Shown here in pieces: positions 9,476 to 16,742 of a stretch of DNA of 64,000 nt. A program made the position numbers and the translations under genes. Every line of letters starts with the position of its first letter. Position 1 is the stretch's first letter. This stretch comes from Dysgonomonas sp. 511 (GTDB lineage Bacteria > Bacteroidota > Bacteroidia > Bacteroidales > Dysgonomonadaceae). The notes below the pieces were generated by a model. It ran no database searches and was not told the DNA's origin. It saw nothing but the letters and a program-made list of their open reading frames with translations. Location of the stretch: positions 124,001-188,000 of the forward strand of contig NZ_QVMQ01000011.1 of assembly GCF_010501105.1 (NCBI RefSeq). The letters are read 5' to 3'.

Positions 9476-10234
9476 CAATGCCATCATTATACCACCATCA
9501 TCAACAGAAGAAGTAACATAATCAGCAGCTCGTTTTACTTGATCATTTGCATTTCCCATTGCAACTCCGATAGCTACATATTCTAACATAGGGATATCAT
9601 TTCCCCCATCCCCAAAAGCCATTGTGTTTTTTCGGGAGATATCATAGTGCTTGAGAAACACTTCTATTCCAACAGCTTTATTGTTGCCTCGGGCATTTAT
9701 GTCGACGAATGAAGGGTGCCACCTACTACCTTCACATCCTATTAATATGTTTTCGATTAATACTTTCTCTTCGTCCTCATTAACAAACGTATCTATTTGA
9801 AAAACATCATATTTGATAATCTCCTCCATTGATTTAACTGTAGGTAGGGGTAAGTTTACCATATTATTGATTGCTTTTACTGAATCGTTTATATAGTTTG
9901 CAAAATTTCCTTTTTCTGTCATAAATATACAGGGAAACTTATTGTCTCTCTGATAGATTGCCAGCCTGCATAAATCTTCTTTGGATATTAAATTTTTATG
10001 CAAAACATGCTTGTCACTTGTTACACAATAGGCTCCGTTTGCAGTAATATAGCCATCAAACACAAGGTCGTCAAGGTTGTTTATATCATGTAAAGAACGC
10101 CCTGTCGCAATTATCAGCTTTATGTTTTTTTGCTTAAGTTTTTCAACAGCCTCAAGAGCAGATAGGGGAATCTTATGTGTTTCGAAACTGACGAAAGTAC
10201 CGTCTATATCAAAAAAAATAGCTTGTATATTCAT
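9455..10234 (-). CDS. Cof-type HAD-IIB sugar-phosphate phosphatase
   Basis: A 259-residue HAD-superfamily phosphatase. Motif I is FFDIDGT, with Asp9 as nucleophile and Asp11 as acid/base. Motif II is IIATGRS, and motif IV is FGDGGNDIPML at 207-217. A IIB-type cap lies between. Cof-like enzymes dephosphorylate sugar phosphates or small phosphorylated cofactors. Here it lies 26 bp downstream of a GntR-type regulator and divergent from a phosphomannose isomerase, so a hexose-phosphate substrate is a reasonable guess. Confidence 0.85.
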   Translation of the reverse strand: MNIQAIFFDIDGTFVSFETHKIPLSALEAVEKLKQKNIKLIIATGRSLHDINNLDDLVFDGYITANGAYCVTSDKHVLHKNLISKEDLCRLAIYQRDNKFPCIFMTEKGNFANYINDSVKAINNMVNLPLPTVKSMEEIIKYDVFQIDTFVNEDEEKVLIENILIGCEGSRWHPSFVDINARGNNKAVGIEVFLKHYDISRKNTMAFGDGGNDIPMLEYVAIGVAMGNANDQVKRAADYVTSSVDDGGIMMALIENRIL

Positions 10235-10260
10235 TTATCTGGTATAACGAGGGGATAATA

Positions 10261-10995
10261 TCAAAGATTTCTTTTGCTCTCAATCGTATATGTGAAAGAA
10301 TCGGCACGATAGCACCCGATATTATATTCGATAGGATTGTTATTGATATCATATACATACCTTTTTCGTATAAGAATAGGTTCGCCTGGCTTTATCTCCA
10401 ATTTCGAAGCAGTAAAAGCATCTGCCGCCGCTGCGCTGATTTCTTCTTTCGATGTTTGAGCAATAACCCCATAATCAGTTTCCAATATTTCGTAAAGTGG
10501 ACGATTGAAATCCTCAGAAGCCGAAATAGGTATTTGAGGATTAAACTCGGATACAAAATATACGAAGGGATATTCCTTTTTTCCTCTCAAGCGTTCGAGC
10601 CTCATAACTTTTGTGCCGGCTTTAATATTGAAGAATGTAGCAACTTCTGCTGACACTTCGTGCCTATATATCTGTAATTCAAAATTATGAATCTCTATTC
10701 CTAAAATTCTCATCTCCTCTGAAAAACTGAGCCAATTGCTGGCTCCACTGAAAATCTTCTTTTTTTCGACACGTGTACCCACACCTTTCTTTCTCACTAG
10801 TAATCCTTCAGTTACTAATGTATTGATTGCTTGCCTCAAAGTATTACGGGAAATTTTCAATTGTTCAGACAAATCAACTTCTTTTGGAAGATATTGTCCA
10901 TCCCTATATTCCGGTCTTTCTATAAGCTTCCTGATGAGCTCTTCTGCCTGTTTATGAAGAGGTATTTGACTATTATGATCAATTCGTAGTTTCAT
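10261..10995 (-). CDS. GntR-family transcriptional regulator, HutC/UTRA type
   Basis: A 244-residue regulator. An N-terminal winged helix occupies about 5-70 (IPLHKQAEELI, LKISRNTLRQAINTLVTEGLLVRKKGVGT). A UTRA effector domain follows from about 85 (FSEEMRILG, VMRLERLRGK, PLYEILETDYG, IRKRYVYDINNNPIEYN). UTRA domains bind sugar phosphates or similar small molecules. The start at 10995 was chosen because upstream in-frame residues are A+T-rich and unlike any GntR N-terminus. It is divergent from the isomerase gene, and a 16-bp palindrome in the shared promoter is a candidate operator. Confidence 0.92.
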   Translation of the reverse strand: MKLRIDHNSQIPLHKQAEELIRKLIERPEYRDGQYLPKEVDLSEQLKISRNTLRQAINTLVTEGLLVRKKGVGTRVEKKKIFSGASNWLSFSEEMRILGIEIHNFELQIYRHEVSAEVATFFNIKAGTKVMRLERLRGKKEYPFVYFVSEFNPQIPISASEDFNRPLYEILETDYGVIAQTSKEEISAAAADAFTASKLEIKPGEPILIRKRYVYDINNNPIEYNIGCYRADSFTYTIESKRNL

Positions 10996-11035
10996 TTTTT
11001 TTAATACAAATGTAAAAAAAATAAGATAGAATAAC

Positions 11036-11087
11036 TTGTTTTTTAAAATAATAATATATATTTGCCAAACGATATGTTCATACATAT
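11036..11087 (+). promoter_or_regulatory. Promoter and candidate GntR operator
   Basis: TTGTTT at 11036 and TATATTTG at 11057-11064 fit the Bacteroides -33/-7 pattern. Immediately downstream, ATATGTTCATACATAT (11072-11087) is a palindrome with perfect 6-bp arms and a 4-bp spacer. Binding there would block the isomerase gene and possibly the divergent gntR gene. Confidence 0.5.
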
Positions 11088-11122
11088 ATTTAATATGGTC
11101 AAACAAACATACTGTTAAAAAC

Positions 11123-12649
11123 ATGGTAAGTACCTACAAAAAGAACCCTTCTATCGAATTAAATGGTTTTGCTGCAACTGGCTGGGATGATATTATATCC
11201 ATTATTGAAAAGCAAAAAGCGAACAAAAGAATTGTTGTAATAGACTGCTATACAGGAGTACATTACACTGAACTAAAATCTCAATTCACGAAGCTTAAGA
11301 GTGATTTGATTATCGACACAAAAGATTTATTTATTTCCGAGTCGAAAGTTGAAGCATTGACAAAAAGATTTATGACCGATGATGTCCTTTTCGGATATAT
11401 GTCTAACATTTCCCTACCGGAATATTTCGATAAAGAGAAATTAGAGGCAGCAAGAAAGCACATCAGCGAAACAAAAGGTTGCATCACGATTTTTGGACAT
11501 GGCGCTCAGCTTGTTGCAAACGGCGATATACTGATCTACGCCGATATGCCGCGCTGGGAAATACAACAGCGTATGCGTCGCCGGGAAGCAAAAGGATTAG
11601 GTATCGACAACAGTAAAGAGCCTTTCTCATTCCAGTACAAACGTGGCATGTTTAACGATTGGCGCGTATTAGATAAGCACAAACGCAATATTTACCAATA
11701 CGTAGATTACTGGCTCGACACAGTGATTACCAATGATCCGAAAATGATAGACAGGCAAACTTTCTATGCAGGAATGGACAAAGCTGCTACTTCACCTTTC
11801 CGCGTGGTTCCGTTTTTCGACCCTGCACCGTGGGGAGGTCAGTGGATGAAGGAAGTGTGTAATCTTGATCCGTCTAAATCAAATTATGGATGGTGTTTCG
11901 ATTGCGTACCCGAAGAAAACAGTTTATTATTGGAAGTGGGTGGAATTGTGTTTGAGATGCCCTCAGTGAATCTCGTTTATACAAAAAGCCGCGAACTACT
12001 TGGCGAACCTGTCGAGTCGAGATTTGGTAAAGAGTTTCCTATCCGTTTCGATTTTCTGGATACTGTCAAGGGTGGCAATTTGAGTTTGCAAGTACATCCA
12101 ACCACACAATATGTGCATGATAACTTCGGGCTGAATTACACACAAGATGAGAGTTATTATATCATGGATGCGAAAGAAGGCGCAACTGTCTATCTTGGGT
12201 TGAAAACCGGAATAGACAACAAAGCCATGATAGAGGATTTAGAAAAAGCTGAAAAAGGAGACTTTGTGTTCGATGCTGAAAAATATGTCAATAAATTTCC
12301 GACCAAGAAACACGATCATTTCCTCATTCCGTCAGGAACAATCCATTGCTCGGGAATAGATGCGGTAGTACTCGAAATCAGCTCTACACCTAATCTCTTT
12401 ACATTCAAACTATGGGACTGGCAACGTTTGGGATTAGATGGCAAACCTCGTCCTATTAATGTACAACGCGGAAAAGAGGTTATCGACTGGGGACGTGATA
12501 CAAAATACACGGAAACAATACCATTTAGCGACAAAACAGTTCACTACCACCCTAATAAAAAAACTATAATCATGAAAACTTTTCTCGGCACCAGCAAAGC
12601 GATATCGTTAGGTGCGTATGCATATGCATTATATACATTAGACAATTAA
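11123..12649 (+). CDS. Class I mannose-6-phosphate isomerase, abnormal C-terminus
   Basis: Interconverts mannose 6-phosphate and fructose 6-phosphate. An N-terminal domain (1-220) of the long Bacteroidota-type isomerases is followed by the cupin core. Zinc-site segments are SLQVHP (321-326) and IPSGTIH (402-408), then LEISSTPNLFTFKLWDW. After RPINVQRGKEVIDWGRDT (443-460) the protein should continue with the C-terminal cupin part. Instead it ends with about 45 residues from ETIPFSDKTVHYHPNKK onward that do not look like the family, finishing AISLGAYAYALYTLDN. I infer a truncation joined in frame to the tail of another gene, perhaps a sugar kinase. The start at 11123 follows the promoter; activity is doubtful. 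Confidence 0.8.
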   Translation: MVSTYKKNPSIELNGFAATGWDDIISIIEKQKANKRIVVIDCYTGVHYTELKSQFTKLKSDLIIDTKDLFISESKVEALTKRFMTDDVLFGYMSNISLPEYFDKEKLEAARKHISETKGCITIFGHGAQLVANGDILIYADMPRWEIQQRMRRREAKGLGIDNSKEPFSFQYKRGMFNDWRVLDKHKRNIYQYVDYWLDTVITNDPKMIDRQTFYAGMDKAATSPFRVVPFFDPAPWGGQWMKEVCNLDPSKSNYGWCFDCVPEENSLLLEVGGIVFEMPSVNLVYTKSRELLGEPVESRFGKEFPIRFDFLDTVKGGNLSLQVHPTTQYVHDNFGLNYTQDESYYIMDAKEGATVYLGLKTGIDNKAMIEDLEKAEKGDFVFDAEKYVNKFPTKKHDHFLIPSGTIHCSGIDAVVLEISSTPNLFTFKLWDWQRLGLDGKPRPINVQRGKEVIDWGRDTKYTETIPFSDKTVHYHPNKKTIIMKTFLGTSKAISLGAYAYALYTLDN

Positions 12650-12680
12650 ATTAATATTATCAAAGATTAAATTGAATCTT

Positions 12681-14735
12681 ATGAAAAATCACATGTTAAC
12701 TACAACGAGTCATAGACAAACTCGGCACTTCTTTTCTCAGAGAAGCAAAACACTTTTTAAAGCCTTCCTGTCTGTATGTTTTTTTATGCTGAGTATGGCG
12801 ATATATGCTCAGAATAGCAAAAACAAGATAGAAGGATCTGTAATAGACACATATAATGAGGCTGTTATCGGAGCTTCGGTAACAGAAAAAGGCACTACAA
12901 ATGGTACTATAACTGATATTGATGGAAGTTTTACCTTAAACGTATCTCCTAAAGCCATTCTTGTTATCTCATACGTTGGGTCTGAAAGTCAAGAAGTGCC
13001 TGTATCGGAAAAAAAGAATCTACAGATTACGCTAATAGAAAAAAACAGGGAACTCGACGAAGTTGTAGTAGTCGGTTATGGCACACAAAAAAAAGTAAAT
13101 CTTACCGGAGCTGTTTCCTCAGTAGATATGAAGGAACTCGAAAGCAAACCAGTTTTAAATGTAGTAGAAGCATTGCAGGGAACTACACCGGGACTGACTA
13201 TCCAGCAAAGCAACTCGCAACCGGGAAGCCGTCCATCTATCAACATTCGGGGAGTAAATACATTGAATAACAACGATCCGATGGTAATAATAGATGGAAT
13301 ACAGGGCGATATCCAAAATGTCAACATGGCGGATATTGAAAATATATCAGTCTTGAAAGATGCCGCCTCTGCTGCAATTTATGGTTCGCGTGCATCAAAT
13401 GGTGTTATCTTAATTACAACGAAAAAAGGAGCTAAAGGAACAACTCGTGTGTCGTATGATTATACATATGCTATTCAAACACCAACATTTATGCCCGACA
13501 TAGTCGATTCATGGGTGTATGCCGAATTGAGGAATGAAGCATTAGTTAATTCGGGACGACCTATACAATTTTCATCCGAACAGATAAAGGACTTCAGGCT
13601 GAACGGTCCTAATTCGAATTGGATGAAAGAAATTTACAAGTCAAGAGCACCCCAGCAGACACACAACCTTTCCATTACGGGGGGAAATGACAAAACCACT
13701 TATCTGGTGTCGGGAGCATATACCGACCAGGAAAGCATGTTCGAAGGCCCCGGCTATGGACTGGAACGGTATAATTTCAGGACAAATATAGACACTAAAG
13801 TATCTGAAAGATTCAAATTCAGCGTTTTGGCATCTTATACGCGTAATGCCGTCAAAGACCATGCTTATTGGACCGAATGGCTTATCGAGCAAGCAACTCG
13901 TATGCCGTCGATATATCCGATAAAAGATGAGAATGGAAATTACACTTATCCCGGAGGGAGCAATACAAACGCACTGGCTCGCCTCGAACAAGGAGGTACA
14001 CGCAAAAGCAGGAACGATGATTTATCAGGTATCATAAATGCCGAGTTTAAAATTATCGAAGGGTTAAAATTACAGGGAATGGTCGGCGCGCAGTTGTATT
14101 ATAACAGACTGAAAGAAAATAGGAAAGCCATACCCGGATCGGGGGATCAGGAAAATCGCATGACAAACAGTTCGCAACGTATCCAGAGTATTACTACCAA
14201 CCTGATCTTGTCTTATGACAAAAAATGGGGCGATCATGCCTTCAGTACAATGGGAGGATATTCTTATGAAGGGAATACTGATAACCGTTTCGAATCATTC
14301 AGGTTGCTGGACGAATCGAATTATGATATTATGGGAGGTCTCCAAACTTCTAATACCGGCAATCAGGAATGGCAAACAGAATGGTCTATCTATTCAGCTT
14401 TTTTCCGATTGAATTATAATTTTAAAGAACGGTATTTGTTCGAATTCAATATTCGTGACGACGTTTCATCTAAATTCCGAAAAGGCAACCGTTCTGCATG
14501 GTTTCCTTCATTATCGGCAGCGTGGAGAATCTCGGAAGAGAGTTTTTATCCCGAAAAGCTGAGGAATATAATGCCTTCGGCGAAAATCAGAGGATCGTGG
14601 GGGCTGGTAGGTAATAATCGTATAGACGATTATAAATATCAGGCTACAGTAAATGTCCCGAAAGTAAGTAAGGACACCTTTCTTGTGTTTCTGTACTACC
14701 TATTTTGGGATCAACTCAATAATTCTTACCGATAA
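12681..14735 (+). pseudogene. SusC/RagA-type receptor, 3'-truncated
   Basis: Encodes 684 residues, where SusC proteins usually have about 1000-1100. Signal peptide, carboxypeptidase-D-like domain (IEGSVIDTYNEAVIGASVTE), TonB-box-like region (ELDEVVVVGYGTQKKVNLTG), plug (NIRGVNTLNNNDPMVIIDGI) and the first part of the barrel are intact. Normal sequence runs to GSWGLVGNNRIDDYKYQATV. From about 14660 it is replaced by VSKDTFLVFLYYLFWDQLNN and a stop. No SusD partner or remaining barrel follows; an unrelated XRE gene begins 79 bp later. A deletion or insertion has cut the locus. The product is unlikely to form a working channel. Confidence 0.85.
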
Positions 14736-14781
14736 TTATAAGTTGAGCCGCTCATAATTATAAGCTGAACAAGAAATTTCT

Positions 14782-14789
14782 TACATTTG
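14782..14789 (+). promoter_or_regulatory. -7 box upstream of the XRE-helicase pair
   Basis: TACATTTG lies 25 bp before the XRE ATG. It sits in a stretch (14754-14791) that recurs with one mismatch at 40363-40400, where no gene follows directly. Confidence 0.5.
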
Positions 14790-14814
14790 TTAAGACGAAA
14801 AAAACAAATACCAT

Positions 14815-15264
14815 ATGGAAAGTAACGAAGCAATAGAAAACAATACCCATCACGGACATGCCATGAAACGCATCCGCAAAGCCCTGGGTATGAAACAAGA
14901 AGTGATGGCCGAAAAACTTGGCGTAGGACAGGCATCGGTGTCGCGACTGGAGCAGCAGAGGGAAATAGACAGCGAAACCCTCGAAAAAATAGCAAAGGCA
15001 TTAGATATCTCCGTTAACGTTTTAAGGGAAATGCAGGAAGACCCTGTGACCATAATTATTGAGAACAATACCTTTGAAAGCGGTAGTAACAATATTGGCA
15101 CCGGTAGCGATAATGAGAATATTGTTAATTATAATAACCCTATCGAAGAAATTCTAAAACTCACACAAGAAAAACAAGAACTATACGAACGCCTGCTCGC
15201 ATTGGAAAAAGAGCGCAGCCAGATGCTCGAAAAGATGCTGAACGAACAAGAGGGCAAAAAGTAG
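14815..15264 (+). CDS. XRE-family regulator with C-terminal coiled coil
   Basis: A 149-residue protein. A Cro/C1-type helix-turn-helix lies at about 18-75 (MKRIRKALGMKQEVMAEKLG, QASVSRLEQQREIDSETLEK). An Asn/Gly-rich linker (about 80-110, NNTFESGSNNIGTGSDN) and a Glu/Leu-rich coiled coil to the end follow. It lies 9 bp before an SF1 helicase gene and is probably co-transcribed with it. A second protein of the same architecture is encoded at 46762. The domain plan suggests a DNA-binding dimer. The target is unknown; autoregulation is a natural guess. Confidence 0.85.
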   Translation: MESNEAIENNTHHGHAMKRIRKALGMKQEVMAEKLGVGQASVSRLEQQREIDSETLEKIAKALDISVNVLREMQEDPVTIIIENNTFESGSNNIGTGSDNENIVNYNNPIEEILKLTQEKQELYERLLALEKERSQMLEKMLNEQEGKK

Positions 15265-15273
15265 GGTTAAGAT

Positions 15274-16686
15274 ATGCTAAGCAACTTCTTCAAAGACAAG
15301 GTAAAAGAGAATTTTCCGTTCGAACTCACGTCCGAGCAGGGCGGAGCATTGGACAGGATAGTCGATTTCCTTTTCCTGCCCAAAGAAGAAGCCATCTTCC
15401 TGCTAAGGGGCTATGCAGGTACGGGAAAATCGTCACTGCTTGGTGCGTTGGTAAAAACCATGACCGAGTTTAGGCAGAAAACAGTCTTGCTGGCTCCCAC
15501 CGGACGGGCGGCAAAAGTATTTTCGGCCTATGCCAACCATCCTGCATTTACCATCCACAAGAAAATATATCGCCAGCAGAAATTCTCCGGCGACTTCGGC
15601 AATTTCGGTTTGATGGACAACCTGCACAAAGACACCCTGTTTATAGTCGACGAGGCTTCGATGATCAGCAACTCCGGCTCCGACAGTTCGTACTTTGGCA
15701 CAGGCTGCCTGTTGGACGACCTTATACACTATGTCTATTCGGGCGAGAATTGCCGCTTGCTGCTGATTGGCGACTCGGCACAGTTGCCACCCGTAGGCGA
15801 AGAAGATAGCCCCGCATTGAAGGTAGCCGTACTCGAAGGCTATGGGCTCGAAGTGAGGGATGCCATGCTGTCGCAGATAGTGAGGCAGGCCGAGGCTTCG
15901 GGCATACTGGTAAACGCAACGGCTATCCGCAACGCCCTCAACAAAGGCAAAACAGGTGCTTACCCCAAACTCAAGCTAAAGAAATACACGGATATAGTCC
16001 GCATATCGGGCGAAGACCTGATAGATGAGATAAACTCGGCTTACAGCCGCGACGGCATAGAAAGCACGATGATAATAGCGCGGTCGAACAAGCGGTGCAA
16101 CATCTACAACCAGGGGGTAAGAAACAGCATACTTTACCGCGAAGAAGAGCTATCGACAGGCGACCTGCTGATGATAACCAGAAACAACTATTACTGGACA
16201 GAAAAGATAGACGAAATAGACTTCCTTGCCAATGGCGAAATAGTGGAGGTGGTGCGCGTGAGAAACGAGCAGGAACTTTACGGCTTCCGCTTCTGCGATG
16301 TACAGGTCAGGAGTTTCGACTACGACACCGAACTGGAGATAAAGATATTGATGGACACCCTACACTCGGATGTGGCAGGACTGTCGCGCGAACGTTCGGA
16401 AGAACTGCTGCTGAACGTATTGGAAGACTATGCCGACATATCTACCAGAGCCGGCAAGATGAAGCAGTTGAAAACAGACCCTTACTTCAATGCCGTACAG
16501 GTAAAATTTGCTTATGCCGTTACCTGCCACAAGGCGCAGGGGGGTGAGTGGACAAATGTGTTCTTAGACTTGGGGTATATTGCCGAAGAACACTTGGGCG
16601 TGAATTTCTACCGCTGGCTCTATACGGCTATCACGCGGGCTAGCGGAAAACTGTATTTGGTAAACCTGCCGGATGAGTTTGTGTGA
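15274..16686 (+). CDS. RecD2-like SF1B ATP-dependent DNA helicase
   Basis: A 470-residue helicase. Walker A is GYAGTGKSS at 46-54, motif Ia LLAPTGRAAKV, Walker B LFIVDEASM at 122-130, motif III LLIGDSAQLPPVG at 163-175, and a C-terminal UvrD/RecD-type end with TCHKAQGGEW and YTAITRAS. Compact RecD2-like enzymes of this size are common in Bacteroidota and translocate 5' to 3' on single-stranded DNA, presumably in repair. No RecB or RecC partner is nearby. It follows the XRE gene by 9 bp. Confidence 0.92.
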   Translation: MLSNFFKDKVKENFPFELTSEQGGALDRIVDFLFLPKEEAIFLLRGYAGTGKSSLLGALVKTMTEFRQKTVLLAPTGRAAKVFSAYANHPAFTIHKKIYRQQKFSGDFGNFGLMDNLHKDTLFIVDEASMISNSGSDSSYFGTGCLLDDLIHYVYSGENCRLLLIGDSAQLPPVGEEDSPALKVAVLEGYGLEVRDAMLSQIVRQAEASGILVNATAIRNALNKGKTGAYPKLKLKKYTDIVRISGEDLIDEINSAYSRDGIESTMIIARSNKRCNIYNQGVRNSILYREEELSTGDLLMITRNNYYWTEKIDEIDFLANGEIVEVVRVRNEQELYGFRFCDVQVRSFDYDTELEIKILMDTLHSDVAGLSRERSEELLLNVLEDYADISTRAGKMKQLKTDPYFNAVQVKFAYAVTCHKAQGGEWTNVFLDLGYIAEEHLGVNFYRWLYTAITRASGKLYLVNLPDEFV

Positions 16687-16742
16687 TGGTCTACACTAAA
16701 AGCAGGGTACAGATAGCGGTTGCCCGCCTTAATGAATAAAAT

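Noticed and set aside
10996..11124. Longer GntR protein starting at 11124
   Set aside because: The extra 43 residues are A+T-driven hydrophobic sequence overlapping the divergent promoter, and GntR proteins begin near MKLRIDHNSQIPLHKQ.
12510..12649. Simple frameshift or sequencing error as cause of the odd isomerase end
   Set aside because: I found no continuation of the cupin domain in either other frame before the SusC start, so truncation and fusion is the better reading; it cannot be proven without relatives.
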